Assembly (NCBI GenBank): GCA_900542185.1
Contig: UQMZ01000015.1
Location: forward strand, 10,678-74,677
DNA from: an uncultured Bacteroidales bacterium
GTDB taxonomy: Bacteria > Bacteroidota > Bacteroidia > Bacteroidales > Muribaculaceae
Reading direction: 5' to 3'
Length of the DNA stretch: 64,000 bases
The notes beneath the pieces were generated by a model. It searched no databases and was not told the DNA's origin. It worked only from the letters and a program-made list of their open reading frames with translations. Within the stretch, counting starts at the first letter, position 1. The number at the start of each line of letters is the position of its first letter. Positions 1 to 8,140 of this stretch are shown here, one piece after another. The translations under genes were made by a program, and so were the position numbers.

Positions 1-4
1 AAAG

Positions 5-352
5 ATGCCAAGATCAGTAAATCACGTGGCTTCACGTGCCAAGAGAAAGAAGATATTGAAACTGACGCGCGGTTACTACGGTAGCCGTCGCAACGTGTGG
101 ACGGTAGCGAAGAACACCTGGGAGAAGGGTCTGACCTACGCCTACCGTGACCGCAAGCAGAAGAAGCGCAACTTCCGCGCCCTGTGGATTCAGCGTATCA
201 ACGCCGCAGCCCGCCTGGAGGACCTGAGCTACAGCAAGCTCATGGGTCTGATCCATGCCGCCGGTATCGAGATCAACCGCAAGGCTCTGGCCGAGCTGGC
301 CGTGAACCATCCCGCAGCCTTCAAGGCCATCTGCGACAAAGTTAAGAAATAA
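5..352 (+). CDS. rplT: 50S ribosomal protein L20
   Basis: L20 binds 23S rRNA early in large-subunit assembly. The 115-residue product has the usual L20 length and the typical very basic N-terminal half (PRSVNHVASRAKRKKILK) followed by a globular C-terminal part ending in AICDKVKK. The ATG lies only five bases into the window, so the usual partners infC and rpmI, if present, are just outside it. A strong hairpin follows at 379-409. Identity is near certain from the conserved N-terminus. Confidence 0.98.
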   Translation: MPRSVNHVASRAKRKKILKLTRGYYGSRRNVWTVAKNTWEKGLTYAYRDRKQKKRNFRALWIQRINAAARLEDLSYSKLMGLIHAAGIEINRKALAELAVNHPAAFKAICDKVKK

Positions 353-378
353 TACGCCTCGGCGTGCAATATCCTACA

Positions 379-409
379 GAGGGTGTGTCAATTCGCTTGG
401 CACACCCTC
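379..409 (+). terminator. Hairpin after rplT
   Basis: The arms gagggtgtgtcaa (379-391) and ttggcacaccctc (397-409) pair with one G-T wobble around a five-base loop. It sits 27 bases after the rplT stop. There is no clear U-tract after it, so it may be a processing or pausing structure rather than a classic intrinsic terminator. Confidence 0.55.
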
Positions 410-420
410 GGTGGTATAGG

Positions 421-522
421 GGCCGACGCTCCGCGCCGGAACATAACGGCTCCGCGCTGAAGAAAAACAAAAGCAGAACGGCTCCGCACTGAAGAAAAAC
501 AAAAGCATAACGGCTCCGCGCC
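421..522. repeat. REP-like repeat cluster with 32-bp direct repeats
   Basis: The motif AACGGCTCCGC occurs at 445, 477 and 509. The first two belong to complete 32-bp units that also contain gaagaaaaacaaaagca; the third is a partial copy. Just before them is gacgctccgcgccggaac (426-443), which recurs downstream of the next gene at 1667. The CGGCTCCGCG core also occurs around the broken transposase at 46-47.5 kb, so this looks like a dispersed REP-type family. Confidence 0.75.
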
Positions 523-559
523 TTTTAAATAAAAGTAACAAGAACATTCAGAACTCTTA

Positions 560-1663
560 ATGAATACGGTCATATCAATAGCGAAGGGAATAGCTATAAT
601 CCTGGTGGTGGTGGGCCATGCCGAAGGTCCGGCACTGCTCACCAGCTTCATCTATACGTTCCACATGCCGCTGTTTTTCATCACGGCGGGCTATTTCTTC
701 AGCCGCAAATACCTTGCCGATCCATGGACGTTCATATCCAAACGTATCAAGGGGCTCTATTTCCCTTTCCTGAAATGGAGCCTGCTGTTTCTGCTGCTGC
801 ATAACGTCTGGTTCCATTTCGGCATCCTCAACGAGGAATACGGCAACTGGACCGGTGGCGTGACACATCCCTATACGTTCAATTCGGCCATGCGGCGCCT
901 CGTGATGATGGTGACGGGTATGAACGGCTACGATGAGTTCATGGCCGGCGCGTTCTGGTTTTTCCGCGGCCTGTTGGTGGCGAGCATAGTGTTCCTGCTT
1001 CTGTACAAGCTGCTGGACTCTCGTACGCGCTTCAAGCCAGAGGTGTGCGTGGCCGTAATATGCCTCTCGATGGTGGCGCTGACGGCGCTGCGCATACAGT
1101 GCGGCATCAAGATTTCCGTCATACCCAACGGCGGATGGCGCGAGACGTGGGGAGTGTTCTTTTTCGGAATCGGGGTGCTGTACCGCAGGTTCGAGAGTAC
1201 TATAGGCGACCGCTACTGGCTGTCGGGGCTGTGTCTGGCGTTCCTGTGTTTCGCGGCAGTGCAGCATTACAGCGGAATGAGCAATCGCGGCTTGTTCCGC
1301 GACCTGTGGACACTGCCGCTCACCGGCACGGCGGGATTCCTGCTGACGCATCATGTCGCGGTGCTGATAGACCGCGGTGACACGTTGCTGCGCAGGTTCC
1401 TGGTCTTTACGGGCAACAACACCCTGTACGTTTTCGTATTTCATATCTTGGCATATAAGCCCGTGAGCCTGCTGAAGATATGGTGGTACGACCTGCCGTT
1501 CGGCCAGATAGGGTGTCACATGGTGATACACGACATGCGCCCCGACCTGTTCTGGATCCCATACACGATAGCCGGCGTTGGACTGCCGCTGCTGGTGTTG
1601 GCGGGATACCGGAAGCTAAAGGCTATATATGCGGCCCGCAGGCAACAACCGGCAGTGACATGA
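560..1663 (+). CDS. Acyltransferase family 3 membrane protein
   Basis: This is a 367-residue multi-pass membrane protein that probably moves an acyl (often acetyl) group onto a surface sugar or lipid. The N-terminal ISIAKGIAIILVVVGHAEG carries the catalytic-type histidine (about residue 20) of the acyltransferase-3 family, and hydrophobic segments run almost to the C-terminus, which ends in a short basic tail. Length is typical. The substrate cannot be read from sequence. It stands alone and is bracketed by REP-like repeats on both sides (421-522 and 1662-1698), so it may have arrived or been rearranged as a unit. Confidence 0.85.
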   Translation: MNTVISIAKGIAIILVVVGHAEGPALLTSFIYTFHMPLFFITAGYFFSRKYLADPWTFISKRIKGLYFPFLKWSLLFLLLHNVWFHFGILNEEYGNWTGGVTHPYTFNSAMRRLVMMVTGMNGYDEFMAGAFWFFRGLLVASIVFLLLYKLLDSRTRFKPEVCVAVICLSMVALTALRIQCGIKISVIPNGGWRETWGVFFFGIGVLYRRFESTIGDRYWLSGLCLAFLCFAAVQHYSGMSNRGLFRDLWTLPLTGTAGFLLTHHVAVLIDRGDTLLRRFLVFTGNNTLYVFVFHILAYKPVSLLKIWWYDLPFGQIGCHMVIHDMRPDLFWIPYTIAGVGLPLLVLAGYRKLKAIYAARRQQPAVT

Positions 1664-1761
1664 GCCGACGCTCCGCGCCGGAACAGAACGGCTCCGCGAC
1701 GTGAAATCTCCGCGACGTGAGATTTATGTGACGTGAGATTTCTGGGACGTGAGATCTCCGC
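1662..1761. repeat. REP-like copy followed by 16-bp tandem repeat
   Basis: Positions 1662-1698 repeat the gccgacgctccgcgccggaac ... acggctccgcg arrangement seen at 421-457. Immediately after come four 16-bp units beginning gacgtgaaatct/gacgtgagat at 1698, 1714, 1730 and 1746. No coding frame of interest crosses it. The remaining bases up to the porin start at 1905 contain no gene and no clear TAnnTTTG box. Confidence 0.75.
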
Positions 1762-1904
1762 GTTGCGAACCATTGATTTGCAGGCGATAGCATTGTTAAT
1801 TAACAAATAAAAGATAAACCAGGAGAGGTGGGATAGTGTTGGAATAGTATAAGTGGAGTTGTAGGGATATCTTCAATCTTGAGTACACTATAAAACCTTA
1901 TACT

Positions 1905-3248
1905 ATGAAAACACTCATACTCACAGGCGCGATGCTTGGGGCATTGTGCATATTCCCGGCAACGGCGGCCGACACGCCGACCGGAAGTCCGGAACCGGAA
2001 CCGGTAGCAACTGCGGAACCCACGGCAATTGCGGACCCGGTGGCAACTGCGGAACCGACGGTGACCGAGTCACAGAAACCTGCCAAGAGCTGGCTCACTG
2101 AGCCTATGAGCGATCCGGATGTGGTGAGCACATCGGTAAAGCATCACGAGGAAGCCCGGACTCCCGAAGGCAAACCGAAATTCAGTTTCAAGCCCATGGC
2201 CCGAATCCTTGCCGATGGCGCGGTCTACGCTCCCGACGGTAACGGATTTACCGATGGCGTGCAGCTTCCCGACATGCGTATAGGCCTCAGCGCCGCTTAC
2301 GGCAACTGGAACGCCAAGGTGGACGTGGGCTTCGGTGGATTCAAGCTCAGCATCAAGGATGTGTTCATCCAGTACAGGATCAACGACAAGATGCTGGTTC
2401 GTGGCGGATACTTCGTGCATCAGTTCGGATTGCAGTCATCCACATCCAGTTCGTTCAAGAGCGCGTTCGAGGCTCCGACCACCGACGATTACTTAGCCGC
2501 CACGGCGCGTAACCTCGGTATCATGTACAATCTGAGCCTGCCTAAATTCTTCATGGGTACGAGCGTGATATTCGGCAACAGCGACAACCTGACCGGCGAC
2601 GGCATCACGCGCCAGAGCATCGGAGGCGTGGGCCGTTTCGTATGGCGTCCCATAGCACGCGACGGTGCGATAGTCCAGGTGGGCGTCAGCGCATGGTACC
2701 AGAGCCCGACGCACAAGCGCGGCGAGGATGGCAAGTCTCAGTCCGGCGCATTCAATTTAGGCGCCAATTTCCCGACGCGCGTGGCGAAGGTGAAGATGCT
2801 TGGTGCCGATGTCACGGATGCCGGCAATCAGCTGAAGCTCAGCCCCGAATTGCTGCTCTGCAAGGACCGCGTGGCCCTGGAGTCGCAGTATTACTATATG
2901 AACATCAACCGCATAGGGCGTCCGGCCTATCAGGTGCAGGGTGCATACGCATGGTTGCGCTGCCTTATTCTCGGCGACAGTCAGTACAGTTATTCGCCGT
3001 GGGATGCCGGCATAGCCATTCCGAAGCCCAGAACCTTAGAGCTTGTGGCCGGTTACGACTACACCAACGCCAGCTGTAAGGACATACGCGGCGGTATCAG
3101 CAACGACTACTCGGTGACGCTGAACTATTATTTCAACAAGTATATGCTTGCCCGCTTAGGCTGGCGTTATACGGACGTGCGCGATTCGAGCGTCAGCCCC
3201 AAGCGTCACGTCAATATAATCCAGCTCCGGTTACAGTTTAAGTTTTAG
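1905..3248 (+). CDS. Outer-membrane porin, phosphate-selective porin O/P-like
   Basis: The 447-residue product has a signal peptide (residues 1-22, ending FPATAA). A low-complexity Pro/Glu/Ala/Thr stretch follows (about 24-52), encoded by partly repeated DNA. The rest is a long beta-barrel-like region with alternating aromatic and polar strands and a C-terminal aromatic residue (LRLQFKF), typical of outer-membrane barrels. The phrases MARILADGAVYAP and YGNWNAKVDVGFGGFKLSIKD resemble the porin O/P family found in Bacteroidetes. It probably allows diffusion of small anions or other solutes; specificity is unknown. It is monocistronic and convergent with pth, with only 13 bases between the two stops. 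Confidence 0.8.
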   Translation: MKTLILTGAMLGALCIFPATAADTPTGSPEPEPVATAEPTAIADPVATAEPTVTESQKPAKSWLTEPMSDPDVVSTSVKHHEEARTPEGKPKFSFKPMARILADGAVYAPDGNGFTDGVQLPDMRIGLSAAYGNWNAKVDVGFGGFKLSIKDVFIQYRINDKMLVRGGYFVHQFGLQSSTSSSFKSAFEAPTTDDYLAATARNLGIMYNLSLPKFFMGTSVIFGNSDNLTGDGITRQSIGGVGRFVWRPIARDGAIVQVGVSAWYQSPTHKRGEDGKSQSGAFNLGANFPTRVAKVKMLGADVTDAGNQLKLSPELLLCKDRVALESQYYYMNINRIGRPAYQVQGAYAWLRCLILGDSQYSYSPWDAGIAIPKPRTLELVAGYDYTNASCKDIRGGISNDYSVTLNYYFNKYMLARLGWRYTDVRDSSVSPKRHVNIIQLRLQFKF

Positions 3249-3261
3249 GGAAGTTAATAAA

Positions 3262-3906
3262 CTAATGGTTGAAGCGGTTCATGGCGATGTCGGGGCCGGC
3301 GAGACAGAAAGTCGAGACGGCCTCGGCCGCACGCTTCAGCACTTCGGGCATCTTCGCGCGTTCTTCGGGCGGGAACTTGCCGAGCACGAAATCGATCTGT
3401 CCTCCCTTGGGGAAGTCGTTGCCCACGCCGAAGCGCAGACGGGCGTAGTTCTGGGTGCCGAGCTGTTCGGCTATGTTCTTCAGCCCGTTGTGGCCGGCGT
3501 CGGAGCCTGACTTACGCAGGCGCAGGGTGCCGAAGGGAAGTGCGAGATCGTCCACGACGACCAGCAGGTGATCCAGCGGCAGCTTCTCGTGGTTCATCCA
3601 GTATCGTACGGCCACGCCCGACAGGTTCATGAACGTGGAGGGCTTGAGCACCAGCAGCTCGCAGTTCTTGATACGTACTGTGGCCATGTCGCCGTAGCGG
3701 CCGGACCGGAAGCTGACGCCGGCGTCGTCGGCCAGACGGTCGGCCACCATGAATCCGGCGTTATGGCGCGTGCCTTCGTATTCGGGACCAATGTTGCCCA
3801 GACATGCTATCAGGTAACGTTTCATATCGGTATCGGTGTTCCGGTCCGGAGTTTCCTCTGAGCGTTCAGACTTCCGGGACCCGAACAGACGTTTAAAAAT
3901 ATTCAT
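3262..3906 (-). CDS. pth: Peptidyl-tRNA hydrolase
   Basis: Pth releases peptides from prematurely dissociated peptidyl-tRNA. CLGNIGPEYEGTRHNAGF contains the catalytic histidine (residue 48 from the first ATG) and VVVDDLALPFG the conserved aspartate region. The reading frame opens with a 27-residue charged extension (MNIFKRLFGSRKSERSEE...) that is not part of the fold. The internal ATG at 3825 (MKRYLIACLGN) gives a family-sized protein of 187 residues and may be the true start. It follows rplY on the same strand, a common arrangement. Confidence 0.95.
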   Translation of the reverse strand: MNIFKRLFGSRKSERSEETPDRNTDTDMKRYLIACLGNIGPEYEGTRHNAGFMVADRLADDAGVSFRSGRYGDMATVRIKNCELLVLKPSTFMNLSGVAVRYWMNHEKLPLDHLLVVVDDLALPFGTLRLRKSGSDAGHNGLKNIAEQLGTQNYARLRFGVGNDFPKGGQIDFVLGKFPPEERAKMPEVLKRAAEAVSTFCLAGPDIAMNRFNH

Positions 3907-3920
3907 GACTTCAATATATA

Positions 3921-3951
3921 GGCTCCATCCCGCAGTGTGTGGGATGGAGCC
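3921..3951 (-). terminator. Strong hairpin between rplY and pth
   Basis: A 14-bp stem starting ggctccatcccgca pairs with tgtgggatggagcc with one wobble and a very short loop. It lies just after the rplY stop and before the pth start on the minus strand. No U-run follows, so it may attenuate or process the rplY-pth transcript rather than end it completely. Confidence 0.55.
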
Positions 3952-3972
3952 TTGAAAGTTTCTGTGGGTTGA

Positions 3973-4626
3973 TTAAGCCTGCTCAGCCTTGGCCTGTGCG
4001 CCACGGGCGGCACGGGTGAGCTGAACGGCGCATACCACGGCGTTCTTGGCGTTCATCAGCTCGAGGCCCTCGAAGTGGAGGTCGCCTACGGCCATGGACT
4101 TGCCCAGACCCAGGTTGTCGACGTTGATGACCAGACGTTCGGGAATCTCGTTGTAGAGAGCCTTTACCTTCAGCTTACGCATGGAGAGCGTGAGCTTACC
4201 ACCGGCCTTGACACCCTCGGCGTGACCCTCGATCTTGACGGGAACTTCCATCACTACGGGCTTGTCGGGATATACCTGGAGGAAATCGATGTGAAGCAGA
4301 GTGTCCTTTACGGGCTGGAACTGCAGGTCCTTGATCACGGCCTTAACCTCCTCGCCGTTCAGGTTGATGTCAACCTCGAAGATGTCGGGAGTGTAGATGA
4401 GCTTGCGCACATCCTCGGCGCTTACTACGATGTCAGTCGTGATCAGACCGCGCTTGGCATCGATCTCGACCAGCTTCTGGCCCTCTTTCAGAGTGCCGGT
4501 GTAGGGCAGCTCTACCAGAGCGCCACCGTTGATCACTGCGGGAATCTTGCCCTCGGCACGGAGAGCCTTCACCGACTTCTTGCCCAGCTCTGTACGCGGC
4601 TGAGCGTTCAATGCATACTTTTTCAT
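3973..4626 (-). CDS. rplY: 50S ribosomal protein L25/general stress protein Ctc
   Basis: This 217-residue protein is the long, two-domain (TL5/Ctc-type) form of L25, which binds 5S rRNA. The N-terminal beta-barrel part begins MKKYALNAQPRTELGKKSVKA and carries the IPAVINGG motif. The second domain (about 95-190) includes LLHIDFLQVYPDKPVVMEVPVKIEG. The tail ARGAQAKAEQA is low-complexity, as is common in this form. It is driven by a good minus-strand promoter at 4697-4728 and followed by pth. Confidence 0.96.
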   Translation of the reverse strand: MKKYALNAQPRTELGKKSVKALRAEGKIPAVINGGALVELPYTGTLKEGQKLVEIDAKRGLITTDIVVSAEDVRKLIYTPDIFEVDINLNGEEVKAVIKDLQFQPVKDTLLHIDFLQVYPDKPVVMEVPVKIEGHAEGVKAGGKLTLSMRKLKVKALYNEIPERLVINVDNLGLGKSMAVGDLHFEGLELMNAKNAVVCAVQLTRAARGAQAKAEQA

Positions 4627-4696
4627 TTTCTTGTTGTTGTGTTACTCAAAACGGGCCTGTGCGGCGCGTTTCCCATCACACGGGATTTTTGCGGTG

Positions 4697-4728
4697 CAAA
4701 ATTACAAATTTTATCCGATATTTGCAAA
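4697..4728 (-). promoter_or_regulatory. Promoter of rplY-pth
   Basis: On the minus strand, TTTG (4725-4728) is followed after 20 bp by TAATTTTG (4697-4704). This matches the Bacteroidetes housekeeping consensus with correct spacing, and lies about 70 bp upstream of the rplY ATG. Confidence 0.8.
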
Positions 4729-4757
4729 TTATTCTTTTTCAGTGTGTTGTCACAGTG

Positions 4758-4789
4758 TTTTGGAGTGTGATGATTTTATAGTAACTTTG
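4758..4789 (+). promoter_or_regulatory. Promoter of the GT8 gene
   Basis: TTTTG (4758-4762), 19 bp, then TAACTTTG (4782-4789). Good match to the Bacteroidetes consensus, ending 17 bp before the ATG at 4807, so the 5' leader is very short. It is divergent from the rplY promoter. Confidence 0.8.
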
Positions 4790-4806
4790 CTTTAAATTCA
4801 TCGAAT

Positions 4807-5754
4807 ATGGAACAGACATCCGCAATGCATGTGGCTTGCAACATCGACGGCAATTATGTGAAGTATTGTGCCGTTATGCTGACTTCTCTGTTGGATAACA
4901 ACCGCAGGCACCCTATTCATGTCCATATCATATCCTCACCGCTTGAACCGAGCGACGAGGATGTGCTCCGTGGCATAGTCGAGGATAAATATGGTAAGGA
5001 AATATCGTTCCATTTTCCTCCCTCCACTGTTCTGGAAGGCTGCAGGACCGATGAAACCAGCCATATCTCGCCGGCTACATATTACCGTCTGTTTCTTACG
5101 TCGATATTGCCGGCGGATGTCAGGAAAGTCATCTATCTTGACTGCGACCTGATAGTCAACGGCGACATCTCGGAATTCTGGAATATGGATATCTCGGACG
5201 TCTCCCTTGGATGTGTCGAGGACATGTGGAGCCAAAGGCCCGGGAACTACGTGCGGCTGCATTATGACAGGAAGTTTTCCTATTTTAATGCCGGAGTCCT
5301 TTTGATCAACCTGGAGCGGCTAAGGGCCAGCGGATTCGAGCAGCGAGCCAGGACGTATCTGAAGGAACATGTCGGCGAACTGGAGTTCTATGACCAGGAT
5401 CTGCTGAACGCCCTGCTTCACGATGACAGGAAATTCGCGGCGTTGCGCTGGAATGTGCAGGACGGTTTCCTGCGCCGACGCCGTGTGGGACGCATGAGTG
5501 CGGAGAGCGTGGCTTCGCTTGAACAGGAACTGCAGACTCCGGTCATAATCCATTACACCGGGTCGAAAAAGCCCTGGCACTATAAATCGCAGCATCCGTG
5601 GAAATATCTCTATTTCCGTTATCTCGACATGACGCAATGGCGTGGTGAGCGCCCGGCGATGCCGATAGGTTACAGACTGAATCTTGCCCTGAACCGTGTC
5701 TTGCAGGCCTGTGGGCTGAAGAAATCGAAATACGTGAGGGTTCCGGAATTATAA
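4807..5754 (+). CDS. Glycosyltransferase family 8 protein
   Basis: The 315-residue product is a cytoplasmic GT-A-fold glycosyltransferase that probably adds glucose or galactose to a surface glycan. MHVACNIDGNYVKYCAVMLTSL is the family-8 start, YLDCDLIVNGD holds the metal-binding DxD (residues 112-114), FNAGVLLINL is the second conserved block and HYTGSKKPW (about 247-255) is the C-terminal family signature. It faces glf tail to tail with only 19 bases between. With glf and the following transferase it suggests a small glycan-decoration locus. Confidence 0.92.
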   Translation: MEQTSAMHVACNIDGNYVKYCAVMLTSLLDNNRRHPIHVHIISSPLEPSDEDVLRGIVEDKYGKEISFHFPPSTVLEGCRTDETSHISPATYYRLFLTSILPADVRKVIYLDCDLIVNGDISEFWNMDISDVSLGCVEDMWSQRPGNYVRLHYDRKFSYFNAGVLLINLERLRASGFEQRARTYLKEHVGELEFYDQDLLNALLHDDRKFAALRWNVQDGFLRRRRVGRMSAESVASLEQELQTPVIIHYTGSKKPWHYKSQHPWKYLYFRYLDMTQWRGERPAMPIGYRLNLALNRVLQACGLKKSKYVRVPEL

Positions 5755-5773
5755 GGTCTGCATGCTGCTGAAT

Positions 5774-6907
5774 CTATTGTCCTTTAAAAAGGCGGCGCGC
5801 GTTGGCGATGAGGGGTGCCATGTCGTAATATCTGTATTCGGCCAGTCTGCCGCCGAACAGGACGTCGGGTTCCTGGTCGGCGAGTGCTCGATATCGCTCG
5901 TATAGGGCCTGGTTCTTTTCGTCGTTGACGGGGTAGAACGGTTCCATGCCCTCGGTCCATTCCGTGGAATACTCGCGTGATACCACGGTGTGCGGATTGT
6001 CGTATACCCGGTCGCCGAACGTCTCGAAGTGCTTATGTTCGATGACACGGGTATAGGGCACGGAGGCAGAGGTATGGTTTATCACCGCGTTGCCCTGATA
6101 GTTGGGTGTGTCGAGCACTTCGGTCTCGAACCGGACCGTGCGGTAATCCAATCTGCCGAACCGGAATCCGTAGAATTCATCTATCCTGCCGGTGAACAGC
6201 ATCTTGCGCGCCATTCCCTGCCATTTGTCGCGGTCGGCGAAGAAATCGGTGTCAAGCACCACGTCCGCCCCCCTGAGCAAACCTTCGATCAATGGATTGT
6301 AACCGCCAACCGGAATACCCTGAAAGGCATCGTTGAAATAATTGTTGTCGAACGTGAATCTTAGTGGCAGACGTCTTATTATAAACGCCGGAAGTTCGGT
6401 GCATCTGCGGCCCCACTGTTTCTCGGTATATTCCTTGATCAGAAGCCTGTATACGTCGCGGCCCACTAATGTCAGTGCCTGTTCCTCCAGGTTTCGCGGC
6501 TCGGTCACGCCGTCGTCGCGCATTCTGTCCAACGCCTCCTTACGCTGTGTGTCGATAATAAACCTTACCTTCTGCGGGTCGCGTTCTCCCCACAGCTGAT
6601 AGAACGTGTTCATGTTGAACGGCAGGTTGTACAGCCTTCCGTCGGGAGCCAAAGCCAAAGGAGAGTTGGTGAAGCGGTTGAAGGGGACTATGTCGTTGAC
6701 GAACTTCCAGGTCTCCGGGTCGGAGGTGTGGAATATATGGGCGCCGTATTTGTGCACGTTTATACCCTCGATGTTCTCGCAGTAAACGTTTCCTCCGATG
6801 TGCGGACGGCGGTCAATGACCAGACACTTCAGTCCGCGGGCTGTGGCCTCGTGGGCGAATGTGGCGCCGAACAGGCCGGCTCCGACAATCAGATAATCAT
6901 AAGGCAT
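5774..6907 (-). CDS. glf: UDP-galactopyranose mutase
   Basis: Glf is a flavoenzyme that converts UDP-galactopyranose to UDP-galactofuranose. The N-terminal YLIVGAGLFGATFA is the FAD-binding Rossmann motif (residues 5-18), RPHIGGNVY follows, and HKYGAHIFHTS is the characteristic substrate-side block. Length 377 matches the family. It lies 45 bases downstream of a transferase on the same strand and shares that gene's promoter at 8027-8058. The pairing argues that galactofuranose is made here and used immediately. Confidence 0.97.
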   Translation of the reverse strand: MPYDYLIVGAGLFGATFAHEATARGLKCLVIDRRPHIGGNVYCENIEGINVHKYGAHIFHTSDPETWKFVNDIVPFNRFTNSPLALAPDGRLYNLPFNMNTFYQLWGERDPQKVRFIIDTQRKEALDRMRDDGVTEPRNLEEQALTLVGRDVYRLLIKEYTEKQWGRRCTELPAFIIRRLPLRFTFDNNYFNDAFQGIPVGGYNPLIEGLLRGADVVLDTDFFADRDKWQGMARKMLFTGRIDEFYGFRFGRLDYRTVRFETEVLDTPNYQGNAVINHTSASVPYTRVIEHKHFETFGDRVYDNPHTVVSREYSTEWTEGMEPFYPVNDEKNQALYERYRALADQEPDVLFGGRLAEYRYYDMAPLIANARRLFKGQ

Positions 6908-6952
6908 GATGACGGGTGATTGGTGTTTAGTGATAAGTGATGAGTGATAAGG

Positions 6953-7987
6953 TTATACCGAGGGAGTCGGGGAGAGGAGGGCAGAGGCGCGGAGCAGTGC
7001 GGCTCCGGCATATTTGCCGTTGGCCAGACGTTCGCCGATGGCGAGCACCCGGCGACGCATCTCGCGGTACCGCTCCGGTGTGATGTATGGGAGGATATCG
7101 TGCAGTTCCTCGAGAGAACCGACGGTGATGCCCAGGCCTTCGCGTTCTATGAAGGGGGCGAGAGCAGCTTCCTTCCCTATTATGACTGGCAGGCCGCAGC
7201 GTATGTATAGCGAAGTTTTATGCGGATTGTTGACGCGCAGATATTCGCCGTATGCCCCGCTGCATTCCTGAGTGGAATCGCCGTCCCACACCAGTCCGAA
7301 ATCGCCGCCGGCATCCTTAATCAGGTCAGAGGGATTGGCGAATCCGCGATAGTCTATGCTGTCGGCACCGGCCGCTTCCGATGCCTCGAATCCGTTGCCG
7401 TACAGCACCATGCTCCAGCCTTGCGGCTTGATGGAATACAGAAAACTGTTTTTACGCCGCTGCAGATTACCGGCATATACCACTTTGTAATTGGCGCCCG
7501 GTTCATGATTCTCGGCGGGACGTGAATGGTTAAGGAAGTCGAATATTCCGAGTTCCGTCACTTTGGCGGTGCATCCTCGCCGCTCCAGCCAGCGGCGCAT
7601 GGCGGCATTATGGGCTATTATCAGGTCGGCGTTCGACAACCTTCTGATTTCCTTCTCTTCTGTCAGAGCCTTGCGGCGGAAACTGCCTAAGTCATGAATC
7701 AGTGCCACCACTTTGGCCCCGCGGGCGTGGGCTATATGGCATACCGGCGTGAAATACTTCTTCATGGGATATTGCAGCACCATGATGTCGCCTTTCTGAA
7801 TCAAGGCGCACTGTTTCAGCACCCCCGCCAGATTGCGCACAAAGTGCTTCAGGCCGCCGTGCGACACCGATTGCTTCAGGGCCAGGTTGCGGTACCCTAA
7901 GCTGGCCATGATGGCTTCGATATCGGTGCGGGCCTTGTTGCCTGCGCTCAGAGTCCCTTTGTAGTCGCGTGCCAGATAACAGTTCAT
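6953..7987 (-). CDS. Galactofuranosyltransferase-like glycosyltransferase
   Basis: The 344-residue protein has a GT-B-like layout. The N-terminal half includes KVVALIHDLGSFRRK; the C-terminal half starts at KVVYAGNLQRRKNSF and includes FGLVWDGDSTQECSGAYGEY and NPHKTSLYIRCGLPVI, the nucleotide-sugar side. This pattern resembles WefF-type beta-galactofuranosyltransferases of streptococcal coaggregation polysaccharides. Placement directly before glf in the same operon supports use of UDP-galactofuranose, but the acceptor is unknown. Its own promoter is at 8027-8058. Confidence 0.78.
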   Translation of the reverse strand: MNCYLARDYKGTLSAGNKARTDIEAIMASLGYRNLALKQSVSHGGLKHFVRNLAGVLKQCALIQKGDIMVLQYPMKKYFTPVCHIAHARGAKVVALIHDLGSFRRKALTEEKEIRRLSNADLIIAHNAAMRRWLERRGCTAKVTELGIFDFLNHSRPAENHEPGANYKVVYAGNLQRRKNSFLYSIKPQGWSMVLYGNGFEASEAAGADSIDYRGFANPSDLIKDAGGDFGLVWDGDSTQECSGAYGEYLRVNNPHKTSLYIRCGLPVIIGKEAALAPFIEREGLGITVGSLEELHDILPYITPERYREMRRRVLAIGERLANGKYAGAALLRASALLSPTPSV

Positions 7988-8026
7988 CTTTTGCTGGTTT
8001 TTTTGATTGCGTCATTCATGGTTCCA

Positions 8027-8058
8027 CAAAATTACACAATAAAACCGTAATGCACAAA
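8027..8058 (-). promoter_or_regulatory. Promoter of the galactofuranose operon
   Basis: Minus-strand TTTG (8055-8058), 20 bp, TAATTTTG (8027-8034). It matches the Bacteroidetes consensus exactly and lies about 40 bp upstream of the transferase start at 7987. glf is the second gene of the transcript. Confidence 0.82.
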
Positions 8059-8103
8059 ATTATTATAATATGGTCACTCCGGCGGCTATTCGTTTTTTTT
8101 TCG

Positions 8104-8111
8104 TATCTTTG
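8104..8111 (+). promoter_or_regulatory. Likely -7 box of the TPR-nuclease operon
   Basis: TATCTTTG fits TAnnTTTG and lies 29 bp upstream of the ATG at 8141. No convincing TTG element is found 19-21 bp upstream (the sequence there is GC-rich), so the -33 element is weak or absent. Confidence 0.5.
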
Positions 8112-8140
8112 TATTTTCAAAGCAAAAGCAGTATTAGGGA

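Noticed and set aside
445..520. 32-bp direct repeats that could suggest a CRISPR array
   Set aside because: The units are back to back with no variable spacers, and no cas genes are present. They belong to a REP-like family.
353..559. The downstream side of rplT as a place for the Bacteroidales-1 RNA, which I recall being reported near L20 genes
   Set aside because: The region holds only a hairpin and direct repeats. No TAnnTTTG promoter or extended structure is visible there.
575..1531. Long antisense open frames (here and opposite many GC-rich genes)
   Set aside because: They arise from high GC at third positions, have Arg/His/Gln-rich compositions, lack recognisable starts, and overlap genes with clear family motifs.
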